Assembly (NCBI RefSeq): GCF_029603155.1
Contig: NZ_JAPMUA010000001.1
Coordinates: forward strand, 682,001 to 746,000
Direction of reading: 5' to 3'
From: Galbibacter pacificus
Lineage (GTDB): Bacteria; Bacteroidota; Bacteroidia; Flavobacteriales; Flavobacteriaceae
Length of the DNA stretch: 64,000 bases
Part shown: one piece after another, positions 9,165 through 18,212 of the stretch
Layout: every line of letters starts with the position of its first letter
Position numbering within the stretch: position 1 is the stretch's first letter
Made by a program: the position numbers and the translations under genes
Notes under the pieces: generated by a model
Database searches by the model: none
Told to the model about the DNA's origin: nothing
What the model saw: only the letters and a program-made list of their open reading frames with translations

Positions 9165-10076
9165 ATGAAAGAAAGGATAGTTGTATTATTAATTAAAATT
9201 TTACCAAAAGAGACTAAAAATAAAATAAAAAAAATAATCTTAAAGCTCAAAAGTAAAAATCCTAAATTGTTCACTTTTCTTAACGGAACTTTTAATGATG
9301 ATGATATAATAAAAGAGTTTGAAAGAAAAAACCTAATTAAAGAGTTCGATATTTTAATGGTTCATAGCTCTATTAATAATCTGGTTCCAATGTATCAAGG
9401 AAATGTTGGCACTTTGCTAAGTGCATTGATAGATTATTCCAAAAAGAAAAATATAACTTTAGTAATGCCTGCTTTTGTGTTGGGTAAAAAAAACAAAGGA
9501 GTGAAAGAATTTTATTCTAAAAAGAAGGAATTTGATGTAGAAAAGACTCCAACAACAGTAGGCTTGTTAAATGAAATGTTTAGAAGGAAGAAGAATGTTT
9601 ATAGAAGTCTCCACCCTACTCATAGTGTTGCTGCATATGGGCCTAAAGCACAAGAGTTAACGGAAAAGCACCATTTGTCGTCTACAACCTTTGGAGAAGA
9701 CACACCGTTTGGTATCATGAATTCCTATAAAACTGTTATTTTTGGTGTGGGGGTTTACTATTATCGAAATTTAACGCACGTGCATGTAATTGAAGATTTA
9801 TTAAAAGAAAAATTTCCTTACCCAATAGAAAGAACATATATAAATATACCAGTTGATATGTTTTATAAAGAGAAAAGATATACATACAATTTAAAATGCT
9901 ATACAGATAACTTATCCAATCGTCGGGATTTAACGGTTATAGCAAAGAATATTGCAAAGCCTGATTTATTGCAGTGGTCTTATAAAGGTGTTCCAATGTT
10001 TATTGCAAATGCTGGTGAAGTGACAAATACATTGTTGAAACTTTCTAGAGAGGGTAAAAGTATTTATAAAGCGTGA
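9165..10076 (+). CDS. AAC(3)-family N-acyltransferase
   Basis: 303-residue member of the antibiotic N-acetyltransferase family (PF02522). Family marks are LMVHSSINNL, GNVGTLLSALIDY, TLVMPAFVLG, the RSLHPTHSVAAYGP segment with the key His, FGEDTPFGIM and the THVHVIED helix. The N-terminal 45 residues are a basic amphipathic extension. Members in polysaccharide clusters are usually sugar N-acyltransferases, not resistance genes. Placed right after the ACP and KASIII genes, it is the best candidate to transfer the acyl group to an amino sugar. No drug-resistance role should be assumed. Confidence 0.82.
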   Translation: MKERIVVLLIKILPKETKNKIKKIILKLKSKNPKLFTFLNGTFNDDDIIKEFERKNLIKEFDILMVHSSINNLVPMYQGNVGTLLSALIDYSKKKNITLVMPAFVLGKKNKGVKEFYSKKKEFDVEKTPTTVGLLNEMFRRKKNVYRSLHPTHSVAAYGPKAQELTEKHHLSSTTFGEDTPFGIMNSYKTVIFGVGVYYYRNLTHVHVIEDLLKEKFPYPIERTYINIPVDMFYKEKRYTYNLKCYTDNLSNRRDLTVIAKNIAKPDLLQWSYKGVPMFIANAGEVTNTLLKLSREGKSIYKA

Positions 10077-10080
10077 GAAT

Positions 10081-11070
10081 ATGAACATATATGTCACCTT
10101 AGATTACGAACTTTTTTTTGGAGCAAGGAGTGGTTCTGTAGATAAATGTATTATAGAACCCACAGAAGCACTTTTGAAAATTGTTGATCCATACAATATT
10201 AAATTTGTTTGTTTTGTAGATGCAGGGTATTTGGTTCAGCTGGAAAGACAGAAAGATCAATTTCTTGAGTTGCAGAATGATTATAATAAAGTAACACAGC
10301 AGATACGTTATCTTGCAGATAATGGACATGGAATAGAACTGCATGTTCATCCCCATTGGGAAGACTCTTATTATGACGGGAGACAATGGGTTTTTAATAC
10401 TTCAAGATATAAGCTATCTTGTTTTAATCAAGAAGAAATATTGGATATAGTCACTAGGTATAATAATGTTTTAAAGCGGGTGTTAGGCAAAGCACCTGTG
10501 GCATATCGGGCAGGGGGCTGGAGTGCCCAGCCATTTACTCCGATTAAAAAAGCCCTTGAAAAAAATAATGTGTTTATTGATAGTACCGTTTACCCAAATG
10601 GATATTACAATTCAGCTAATCAGGTATTCAATTTTAGGGGAGTTCTTCAATATAAAACTGAATATAATTTTTCGGAAGATATAACTAAAGAGGATATCCA
10701 TGGTAGTTTTAAAGAGATTCCTATCAGTTCATTTAAGTTGAGTCCGTTTTTCTTTTGGAAGTTTTTGATAATAAAGATTTTAAAGCAAAAACAGCATCAA
10801 TCTTATGGAGATGGCTTTGCATTAGGAATGGATAAAAAAGAAGCACTAAGGCTTCTTACCTTGCCTTCTTATAGTGTAGTTTCAATTGACGGCTATAAAG
10901 CCAAATTATTGGATAAATCTTTTGACAAGTATATACGGAAGACTTCAAATTCAGGTAATTTTGTAATAATAGGTCATCCTAAGGCTTTTACTCCTTATTC
11001 ATTAAAAAAAATCACTTCTTTTATAGAGAAAAGAAGTAGTGAGCATAAGTTTGTAATATACCAAGGATAA
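10081..11070 (+). CDS. polysaccharide deacetylase-like protein (NodB fold)
   Basis: 329 residues with carbohydrate esterase 4-like features: the N-terminal YVTLDYELFFGA strand with metal-ligand acids, HGIELHVHPHWE (metal-binding His cluster near residue 90) and AYRAGGWSAQPF. No signal peptide is seen, so it may act on cytoplasmic lipid-linked or nucleotide sugars, or on the repeat unit before export. Starts 4 bases after the acyltransferase stop. A deacetylase beside N-acyl and N-formyl transferases suggests that an N-acetyl group is removed and replaced. Sequence is divergent from classical chitin deacetylases. Confidence 0.75.
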   Translation: MNIYVTLDYELFFGARSGSVDKCIIEPTEALLKIVDPYNIKFVCFVDAGYLVQLERQKDQFLELQNDYNKVTQQIRYLADNGHGIELHVHPHWEDSYYDGRQWVFNTSRYKLSCFNQEEILDIVTRYNNVLKRVLGKAPVAYRAGGWSAQPFTPIKKALEKNNVFIDSTVYPNGYYNSANQVFNFRGVLQYKTEYNFSEDITKEDIHGSFKEIPISSFKLSPFFFWKFLIIKILKQKQHQSYGDGFALGMDKKEALRLLTLPSYSVVSIDGYKAKLLDKSFDKYIRKTSNSGNFVIIGHPKAFTPYSLKKITSFIEKRSSEHKFVIYQG

Positions 11071-11088
11071 TTAATTTATAAGGTTTAT

Positions 11089-11787
11089 ATGGAAGTGATT
11101 TCGAAGGATATCAATAATAAAAGGATATACGCATTTAAATCCAAGGATGTTTTTTTACACTTCATTAAGGATAAAAAAAGCATTCTAATAGCTTTGAATG
11201 CTGAAAAATTAAATAAAGCAGATCAGGAGTTAGATAAAATAATCAATAATAATATTGGCTATCCAGATGGTATTGGAGCTGTATTAGCTTTAAAACGAAA
11301 AGGCGTTGAGTCTATAAAAATTGCTGGAGCAGAATTTTGGTTGGATATTATTAAAAAATATCAAACAAAAAAATCGTTCTACTTGATTGGAGGTTCAAAA
11401 GAAGTAATTGAAAAGACGATAGTTAAATTATACGAGGATTACCCAAGTATTAATATCAATGGTTATCGGGATGGCTATTTAAAAGATGGATATGAGGCAG
11501 CTTTATTGGAAGACATTGTTAAAACAAAGCCTGATGTGATTTTTGTTGCAATGGGAAGTCCTAAGCAGGAATTCTTAATGGAGAAATATTTAAAAGTATA
11601 TCCAGCGTTGTATATGGGATTGGGAGGAAGTTTTGATGTATATACAGGAAAAATAAAAAGAGCACCTAAAATATATCAAAACTTAGGGTTAGAATGGTTT
11701 TATAGGTTGCTCAAAGAACCTACTAGGTGGCGAAGACAATTAACTTATATAAACTTTTCAATACGCTTAATGCTTAATAAAATTTAA
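11089..11787 (+). CDS. WecG/TagA/CpsF family glycosyltransferase (GT26)
   Basis: 232-residue membrane-associated glycosyltransferase. GT26 signatures are IGYPDGIGAVLALKRKG (catalytic Asp), FYLIGGSKEVI, VIFVAMGSPKQEF and the C-terminal RAPKIYQNLGLEWFYRLLKEP with its basic membrane-binding tail. WecG transfers ManNAcA and TagA ManNAc to GlcNAc-PP-undecaprenol, which matches the wecB-wecC pair at the start of the locus and the WecA-type enzyme at 13503. It probably adds the second sugar of the lipid-linked unit. The stop is directly followed by the next ATG with no gap. Confidence 0.92.
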   Translation: MEVISKDINNKRIYAFKSKDVFLHFIKDKKSILIALNAEKLNKADQELDKIINNNIGYPDGIGAVLALKRKGVESIKIAGAEFWLDIIKKYQTKKSFYLIGGSKEVIEKTIVKLYEDYPSININGYRDGYLKDGYEAALLEDIVKTKPDVIFVAMGSPKQEFLMEKYLKVYPALYMGLGGSFDVYTGKIKRAPKIYQNLGLEWFYRLLKEPTRWRRQLTYINFSIRLMLNKI

Positions 11788-12555
11788 ATGCGAATAATTA
11801 TTTTAACACAGGATGAACCTTTTTTTCTGGCTAAGAATATTGATTATCTAATTAAAAACTTGCCAGAGGGAACGGAAATTGTATCAACTATTTTGTTTGA
11901 TGTTTCACCTTTTGGTAAAAAGGAGTCTTTTTATAGGAAAATGAAAAAAACATGGACTATTTTTGGTTCTTATTTTTTTCTATATTACACAATAAAATAT
12001 ATTAAAAGTACATTTAATAAACAAAAAAGAGTTTCATATGTACTAAGTAAACATGGAATCAAAGAAATTAGATTGAAGCAAGGAGTTAACCATCATAGAT
12101 CATTAGAAATCATTAGATCCTATAGGCCTGATTTGTTAATTTCAATAGCAGGAAATCAAATCTTCAAAAAGAAACTAATAAATTTAGCTCCTTTAGGTTG
12201 TTTAAACCTACATACTGCATTATTGCCAAAATATAGGGGATTAATGCCAAGCTTTTGGGTGTTGAAAAATAATGAACCTAAAACTGGAGTAAGCATTTTC
12301 TTTGTGGATGAAGGAATAGACAGTGGGCCTATTTTGATTCAAAAAGAACTAAAAATAGATGATCATATGACGCAAGAGGAACTTATTAAGCTATCAAAAA
12401 AATTGGGGATGAATGCTATATTAGAATCTATAAGCTTGATTAAAAAAGGAAAATATCAATTAATTGAGAATCCTGATAGCCAAAAAACATATTACACATT
12501 CCCTACTAGAGAAGATGTTAAAGAGTTTAAATCCAAAGGGAAACGATTTTATTAA
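11788..12555 (+). CDS. formyltransferase-like protein, probable sugar N-formyltransferase
   Basis: 255 residues with the catalytic core of the Fmt/PurN superfamily: Asn140 and His142 in LNLHTALLPKYRG and Asp178 in DEGIDSGPI. The family moves a formyl group from N10-formyl-tetrahydrofolate to an amine. It lacks the C-terminal tRNA-binding domain of methionyl-tRNA formyltransferase and is shorter, so an amino-sugar substrate is likely. The first 100 residues are basic and unusual for the family. It overlaps the next gene by one base (TAATG). Confidence 0.82.
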   Translation: MRIIILTQDEPFFLAKNIDYLIKNLPEGTEIVSTILFDVSPFGKKESFYRKMKKTWTIFGSYFFLYYTIKYIKSTFNKQKRVSYVLSKHGIKEIRLKQGVNHHRSLEIIRSYRPDLLISIAGNQIFKKKLINLAPLGCLNLHTALLPKYRGLMPSFWVLKNNEPKTGVSIFFVDEGIDSGPILIQKELKIDDHMTQEELIKLSKKLGMNAILESISLIKKGKYQLIENPDSQKTYYTFPTREDVKEFKSKGKRFY

Positions 12556-13406
12556 TGAATATATTAACATTTGATATTGAAGAATGGTTCCACATTCTAG
12601 ACAATAAATCTACTAAAACAGAAGTAGATTGGGGACAATATGAATCTAGAATTCATAAAAATATGGATAGGATTTTTAAAATCTTAGAAGATAATGATGT
12701 AGATGCTACTTTCTTTTGCTTGGGATGGGTTGCAAAAAAATATCCAGAGGTAATAAAAAAAATAGACGAATTAGGTTATGAAATAGGAACACATTCTAAT
12801 CTACATCAGTTGGCATACGAAATGACTCAAAAAGAGTACGAAGAAGATTTAAAACAGTCAATTTATGAATTAGAAGATATCATTGGTAAAAAAATAATAT
12901 CATATAGAGCTCCTGGATTTTCTATTAAAAAGGATAATCTATGGGCCTTTGAAAGTCTTCACAAGTTTGGGATTAAGAACGATTGTTCTATTTTTCCTAC
13001 AAATAGAGCACATGGGGGGATTTCAAATTTTGCAATTTCAGAACCATGTATATTAGTACATAATGGAGTTTCACTGAAGGAGTTTCCTATTAATACCACT
13101 AATATATTAGGAAAAAAAACTATTTTTTCGGGTGGAGGTTATTTTAGACTTTTCCCCTATAGTCTTATAAAGTCAAAATCTAAGCAATCCCAATACATTA
13201 TGACTTATTTTCACCCAAGGGATTTTGATAAGAACCAGCCTTTAATTGATGATTTGAGTATTTTTAGAAAATTTAAATCTTATTATGGATTAAACAATTG
13301 TGAGAAGAAATTAAGAAATTGGCTCAATGATTTTAATTTTATTGATTTAAAGCAAGCTGATGGATTAATTGATTGGTCCAAAGCAAACATAATAGAAATA
13401 AGTTAA
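12555..13406 (+). CDS. polysaccharide deacetylase family protein with DUF3473-type C-terminus
   Basis: 283 residues. The NodB domain has TFDIEEWFH at the extreme N-terminus, DATFFCLGWVA, the metal motif GTHSNLHQ and YRAPGFSI. The C-terminal YFHPRDFD segment is typical of the DUF3473 subfamily found in PEP-CTERM/exosortase exopolysaccharide loci, like the GT4 at 6660. No signal peptide. It is the last gene of the tightly packed run starting at 6660 and gives the locus a second deacetylase, perhaps specific for a different sugar. Confidence 0.88.
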   Translation: MNILTFDIEEWFHILDNKSTKTEVDWGQYESRIHKNMDRIFKILEDNDVDATFFCLGWVAKKYPEVIKKIDELGYEIGTHSNLHQLAYEMTQKEYEEDLKQSIYELEDIIGKKIISYRAPGFSIKKDNLWAFESLHKFGIKNDCSIFPTNRAHGGISNFAISEPCILVHNGVSLKEFPINTTNILGKKTIFSGGGYFRLFPYSLIKSKSKQSQYIMTYFHPRDFDKNQPLIDDLSIFRKFKSYYGLNNCEKKLRNWLNDFNFIDLKQADGLIDWSKANIIEIS

Positions 13407-13502
13407 TTTTCTGGTTAATCAAATATGAGTATTATATTCTGAGTTGGAAAAATTATATTTGTTAGTTGTGGTTAGTTCTTAATAGCCTTTAGAAGTTTAT
13501 TT

Positions 13503-14642
13503 ATGTATTTTCTAGAAACAGCAATTTTACTATTTATAGGAGGTTTTCTTCTTACTTACTTTACCATCCCAAAAATAATTGGGGTAGTAGAGCATAAACG
13601 CTTAATGGACAATCCCAATAGTAGGAGCTCACATAAAAAAGTGACCCCGACATTAGGGGGTGTTGCGTTTTTCTACTGCTTAATTTTTGCTATCTTTTTT
13701 TTAAAAGAAAGAGATTTGCATAATGAAGCCATCTATTTAATACCAGGATTAACTATATTATTTATTGTAGGCTTAAAAGATGACTTAGTTGTTCTATCCC
13801 CTCTTACTAAATTGGGGGCTCAAATATTAGCGGTTTCGTTTGTACTAGCAAGTGATAGCTTTATAATAACCTCTCTACATGGTTTTTTAAATATAAATGA
13901 AATACCTTATTTTTTATATTTATTAATTGGTGGATTTTTTATGATAACCATTATAAATGCCTACAACTTAATTGATGGTATCGATGGATTGGCTGCCATG
14001 GTGGGAATAGTCATTTTAATACTTTATACCACTATATTTTATATGTCACATGAGTATTTTTATGCTTTATTATGTATTGCTTTAAATGCTTGTTTAATAG
14101 CTTTTTTGGGTTATAACCTTTCATCTACCCGAAAGATTTTTATGGGGGATACCGGGTCTTTAATTGTTGGTTTTATGCTGGCCATGTTTACACTTAAATT
14201 TCTGGCATTAAAACCTACATCATATAAGGATTTGCCTTTTTTATTAGAAAATGCACCCTTGGTAGCAATAGGTATTCTTATTGTTCCTTTATTTGATACT
14301 GCTAGGGTTTTCACTTTAAGAATAGTAAGTAAGAAAGGGCCATTTTCACCCGATAGAAATCACACCCACCATATTTTAGTAGATTATTTGAATCTTTCCC
14401 ATCAGCAAGCTAGTTTTATCATTGCCAGTTTCAATTTTATTTTTGTAGTACTACTGATAGTCTTAGGGAGTACATCGAACAATCTATGGATGATATTAGC
14501 ATTAGTTACCACCGTAGTATTTTTGGCATATCTTTTTTATCGCTTAGATTATAGTTTTGCTAACCTAAAAAGAAAAATATTTTTTAAACGTAAGGTTGAA
14601 AGTTTCAGAGAAAGGTTAAAGAAAAGGAATAAGAATAAGTGA
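13503..14642 (+). CDS. WecA/TagO-type undecaprenyl-phosphate sugar-1-phosphate transferase
   Basis: 379-residue polytopic enzyme of the MraY/WecA (PNPT) superfamily that starts glycan assembly by moving GlcNAc-1-P or a related sugar phosphate to undecaprenyl phosphate. Motifs: DNPNSRSSHKKVTPTLGG at residues about 38-55, a GLKDD Mg-binding pair, NAYNLIDGIDGLAA with catalytic Asp, FMGDTGSL and the cytoplasmic DRNHTHHILVDYL His motif. The C-terminus is a basic Lys/Arg-rich tail. With wecB, wecC and the GT26 gene it makes an enterobacterial-common-antigen-like initiation set. A 96-base gap precedes it. Confidence 0.92.
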   Translation: MYFLETAILLFIGGFLLTYFTIPKIIGVVEHKRLMDNPNSRSSHKKVTPTLGGVAFFYCLIFAIFFLKERDLHNEAIYLIPGLTILFIVGLKDDLVVLSPLTKLGAQILAVSFVLASDSFIITSLHGFLNINEIPYFLYLLIGGFFMITIINAYNLIDGIDGLAAMVGIVILILYTTIFYMSHEYFYALLCIALNACLIAFLGYNLSSTRKIFMGDTGSLIVGFMLAMFTLKFLALKPTSYKDLPFLLENAPLVAIGILIVPLFDTARVFTLRIVSKKGPFSPDRNHTHHILVDYLNLSHQQASFIIASFNFIFVVLLIVLGSTSNNLWMILALVTTVVFLAYLFYRLDYSFANLKRKIFFKRKVESFRERLKKRNKNK

Positions 14643-14690
14643 TATTTATTAATCCTCTCATAATATAAGCTTACTAATTATAATTTCATA

Positions 14691-15968
14691 TTGACCAACA
14701 CCATCCAACATATAAAAACGTTGTTTTATCAAGATGAAAACAGTAATCTGGTACAACGTGTGTTTTGGAACAGTCTGTATATCGCTTTTTTTTTATTGCC
14801 TATCGATATTAATTATCCTACGCCATTTTTTGCGGTAGCCATTGTAAGCGGGGGCATTAATATTTTTAAGGGTGATAAACAATACCTATCGGAGAATAAA
14901 ATATTGTTGCTTTTCCCGCTTTATTTTTTGATGCTTCTTTTAAGTATGTTTTATACTGAAAATGTAAGCGATGGCTGGTATCTTATCCAACGTTCCTTAA
15001 CATTGCTGTTGTTTCCGATTATTTTTCTTTTTGTAAAGGAGGATGGGCTCTCGGTCCGTAAACTTTTCGATTTTTTATTATACGGGCTTATTGTATCCTT
15101 CTTGATCAACCTTTTAATGGTATTGTATGACGTTTTCTTATTTCTGGGGAATATTCCTCCCAATAGTTCCTTTTTTGACTATGTAAAACAAGGATGGGAC
15201 TTTTTTATGCACGTACAGTTCTCCAGCCTTGTGAATCCCGGATATATCTCTTTGTACATTTTATTGGTACTGAGTTATTACCTGAAAAAAGAACTAAATA
15301 CCATTTTTAGGCTTTTAACGGTGATCGTATTATTTGTCTATCTCTTTTTATTGGCCACCGAATCGGCGTATTTTACCTTGTTTATCATGGCTTTGCTATT
15401 ACTCCTTAAGGTGAAGGATAAAGTGAGGCGTAATTTGTTGATACTGGTGCTTGTATTGGGGACGTTGGTGTTTCTCAGTAACCCGCGCATCATTGATTTA
15501 AATTCCAATTTGAATGCTCGCGGATTAAAAGAAGTATCGGTGAACAATCCTACCATTTCCGAGTCCTTGCGGCTGCTCTCCTGGAAGGCCTCCATAAAAG
15601 CGATCAACGAGGCACCCTTATTGGGTTATGGGGTAGGGGACGCCCATGAGGTATTGGTACAAAAATATAAACAACTGGGATACAATGAGAATTATGAGCA
15701 CCGGTATAATGCCCATAATCAGTTTTTGGAAACATGGTTGCAAATGGGGGTTGTAGGGGTATTTGCTTTGATGCTTATTTTTACTTTTTTAGCCTATAGC
15801 ATGCGAAGGAGCTATAATGAATTTTCGGTCTTTCTGGCCCTTTTCATTGCTTTATTGTTCGAATCCATGTTGGTGCGTTTTAACGGAATCGTTTTTTTCT
15901 CCATCATCGTTCCATTGTTGCTCAAAAAACGGAGCATCTTGAGCAGTCGAATCATCCGGAATGAATAA
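14691..15968 (+). CDS. O-antigen ligase family membrane protein
   Basis: 425 residues, about eleven membrane helices. The YNAHNQFLETWLQMGVVG segment near residue 345 is the Wzy_C/WaaL signature and is closely similar to that of the minus-strand protein at 5168-6457. The start is TTG at 14691; no ATG gives the N-terminal amphipathic segment. GC content is visibly higher than in the genes before it, so it may be part of the stable chromosome flanking the variable glycan locus. Expected job: periplasmic transfer of glycan from undecaprenol, or polymerisation. Confidence 0.82.
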   Translation: MTNTIQHIKTLFYQDENSNLVQRVFWNSLYIAFFLLPIDINYPTPFFAVAIVSGGINIFKGDKQYLSENKILLLFPLYFLMLLLSMFYTENVSDGWYLIQRSLTLLLFPIIFLFVKEDGLSVRKLFDFLLYGLIVSFLINLLMVLYDVFLFLGNIPPNSSFFDYVKQGWDFFMHVQFSSLVNPGYISLYILLVLSYYLKKELNTIFRLLTVIVLFVYLFLLATESAYFTLFIMALLLLLKVKDKVRRNLLILVLVLGTLVFLSNPRIIDLNSNLNARGLKEVSVNNPTISESLRLLSWKASIKAINEAPLLGYGVGDAHEVLVQKYKQLGYNENYEHRYNAHNQFLETWLQMGVVGVFALMLIFTFLAYSMRRSYNEFSVFLALFIALLFESMLVRFNGIVFFSIIVPLLLKKRSILSSRIIRNE

Positions 15969-15996
15969 AACTCGGTTAAGTGCTTTTTTATTTCAT

Positions 15997-18045
15997 TTAG
16001 CCTTCCATTTTTGGCAGGGTGAAAAAGAAACTGGTGCCTTCGTTTATTTTTGAAACAATCCAGAGCTCCCCGTGGTTCTTTTTAATCATTTCCTTGCACA
16101 GGTTAAGCCCCAATCCGGTTCCTTTTTCATTATGCGTCCCATAGGTAGAGCTAAAATGGGTTTTGTCTGAAAGTATATTGTCTATTACTTCCTGTGCAAT
16201 TCCAATACCGCTGTCCTTGATTTCTATTTGCCAGTGGTTTTTAAGCTCAGTTCCTATTATTTCAATAAATCCGGACTCGGCCGTGAATTTAATGGCATTG
16301 TTGACCAGGTTTCTAAATATTAGTTGTACTTGGTCCCTGTCAACATAGGCAAAAGCCTTGTCGGGAACCTTATTGTATATGTCGATGTTCTTTTTATGGG
16401 CAAGCTCTTTTAGCAAAAGCATGGTCTCGGCCACTTCGTGTTTAATATCAACTTTCGAAGGCCTTGAAATGGCCCCTTTCATTTGTGCCTGTCCCCAGAC
16501 CAATAAATTGTTCAGCGTAAAGGAGATGCTTTTTACCTGCTCGCTGAGCTTCGGTGCAAATTGCATAAAGTCGTTCGGACTGATCTGGTTGTCCTTTAAA
16601 AGGTCTATCAGGGAATTAAGGGAAGCAATCGGGGCCCGCAGGTCGTGTGCTATGATCGAAAAGAATTTGTTTTTGGTTTCATTGAGCTCTTGGAGCTCCT
16701 GCTCCCTCTTTTTTAAATCGTAATTTTTATTGGCCAATAGCCCGTTGAGCTTGCGCTCCAGTTTCCTGCTGCGCTGTGTAAAAAATAAAACCGTAAGCAA
16801 TATAAGAACCCCGCCAGTGGACAGGTAAATGAATAGTTTTTGCTTGTTGAGCTCTTTTTCGTTTTTTAAAATAAGCTCGTTCTCCTTTTCAATAAAATCC
16901 ATCTGCGCTTCATGGGCGGCAATACTTTTGGTATTTTCATGGTTAAAAATACTGTCGTTGTATTTTTTAAACTGCTCGTGGTATTGAAGGGCCTTTTCAA
17001 AATCTTTTGTTTTTTTGTAAATGACCGAAAGCGTTTGAGAGCATTCCTTGATGTCTTCAAAAGAATTTAACTCCTTGGCAATAACAAGCGCTTCTTCGGC
17101 ATATAATTTGGCAAGGTCGTATTCCTGCATGCCGCTATAGGTCTTGGCAATACCGTTTAAAAGGGATATTTTTTCCCGTTTGTCCTCTACTTTTTCATAA
17201 AGGGAAAGCGATTGCATAAAAATATCCAGGGCCGGTTCGTACTTGTTCATCTCCACATATAGCTGCCCCTTTACCTTTAGGGCATAGGCCAACCAGTCGT
17301 CGTAGCCCAGCTCTTTAAATATGGGAATACTTTTATCGATGTTCTTTAAACCTTTTTCAAATTCCCTGGTCTTTAATTGAAAACTGGCAATATTGCTCAG
17401 GGTCTGCCCTTCCGATAGGGTATTCTTTGTTTCAATGTTTATTTTTTGGGCTTTGTATAGAAACTCCAATGCCTTTTTGTATTCCCGTTGCATTCCATAG
17501 GTAATCCCGAGGTTTTCGTATAGCAAGCTTAGGTACAACTTGGCATCTTTGCTTTTATGCCCGTTGTGCTCGCCCAGACTTATGCCCTTTAAGCTAAACT
17601 CTACCGAATTTTTTATGTCGCCGGAATATTCATAGAAAGTAGCTATGTTGCAATAGCACATTAATGTTTGTTCCAGGTTATTGGAGTTCAGGGCTTTGGC
17701 CAGGCTTTTTTGTGCGATGGAAATAGCTTCCGTGTAATTCCCCAATTCGCTTTCATAAAATGCAAGGTTGATAAGGGCCTCGACTTCTCCTCTTGTGTAG
17801 TGTATGCTTTTGGATAATTTTAAACTTTCTTCAGAATAAAATTTAATGGTATCGTTGCTTATATAAAAGTTGGCAACCACATACCTGTTTAAAAGATTGA
17901 TATATGCGGTATCCCTTTTTTCTTCTATGGAGCGGTGTTTTTGCTGGGCAATTCTTTTCGCAAGACTGTCTTTTTTTTGCTCCTGGCCATAGCTGTTGGG
18001 GCAAAATAATAGGCATATTGGTATTAAGAGTAGCTTAAATTTCAT
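15997..18045 (-). CDS. TPR-repeat sensor histidine kinase
   Basis: 682 residues. Signal peptide at 1-20 (LLLIPICLLFCPNSYG), periplasmic tetratricopeptide repeats from about 70 to 380, one membrane helix near 402-422 (LFIYLSTGGVLILLTVLFF), a short coiled coil, then a cytoplasmic kinase. The HisKA box FFSIIAHDLRAPIA carries the phosphorylated His467. The ATPase domain has NLVNNAIKF (N box), IKDSGIGI (G1) and KGTGLGLNLCKEM (G2). No receiver domain and no adjacent response regulator. This architecture is common in Bacteroidota; the signal sensed is unknown. Confidence 0.93.
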   Translation of the reverse strand: MKFKLLLIPICLLFCPNSYGQEQKKDSLAKRIAQQKHRSIEEKRDTAYINLLNRYVVANFYISNDTIKFYSEESLKLSKSIHYTRGEVEALINLAFYESELGNYTEAISIAQKSLAKALNSNNLEQTLMCYCNIATFYEYSGDIKNSVEFSLKGISLGEHNGHKSKDAKLYLSLLYENLGITYGMQREYKKALEFLYKAQKINIETKNTLSEGQTLSNIASFQLKTREFEKGLKNIDKSIPIFKELGYDDWLAYALKVKGQLYVEMNKYEPALDIFMQSLSLYEKVEDKREKISLLNGIAKTYSGMQEYDLAKLYAEEALVIAKELNSFEDIKECSQTLSVIYKKTKDFEKALQYHEQFKKYNDSIFNHENTKSIAAHEAQMDFIEKENELILKNEKELNKQKLFIYLSTGGVLILLTVLFFTQRSRKLERKLNGLLANKNYDLKKREQELQELNETKNKFFSIIAHDLRAPIASLNSLIDLLKDNQISPNDFMQFAPKLSEQVKSISFTLNNLLVWGQAQMKGAISRPSKVDIKHEVAETMLLLKELAHKKNIDIYNKVPDKAFAYVDRDQVQLIFRNLVNNAIKFTAESGFIEIIGTELKNHWQIEIKDSGIGIAQEVIDNILSDKTHFSSTYGTHNEKGTGLGLNLCKEMIKKNHGELWIVSKINEGTSFFFTLPKMEG

Positions 18046-18065
18046 TCAGGGAAACAAATCTGTTT

Positions 18066-18073
18066 CAAATTTA
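18066..18073 (-). promoter_or_regulatory. candidate -7 box for the histidine kinase gene
   Basis: Minus-strand TAAATTTG fits TAnnTTTG and lies 20 bases before the ATG. No clear -33 element, so confidence is modest. Confidence 0.35.
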
Positions 18074-18143
18074 ATATAAAAAAAAATATTTTTTAGTATT
18101 TATCTGATAAATAGGGGACTAAATACCAATGTAATCGATTGAT

Positions 18144-18188
18144 AAAAAAAACGGCCCTGCTTTTCGAGGTGGAGCAAGGCCGTTTTTT
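18144..18188 (-). terminator. intrinsic terminator of the DUF349 gene
   Basis: Stem of about 11 bp with one mismatch (ACGGCC.TGCT arms), an 11-base loop, and eight T on the minus strand. It follows the DUF349 stop by about 25 bases. Six T also follow on the plus strand, so it could work both ways. Confidence 0.85.
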
Positions 18189-18212
18189 AAAGGAAATCGG
18201 TGCAGATACAAT

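Noticed and set aside
9165..10076. Aminoglycoside resistance gene
   Set aside because: The family includes AAC(3) enzymes, but the context (ACP, KASIII, glycosyltransferases) fits sugar acylation better.
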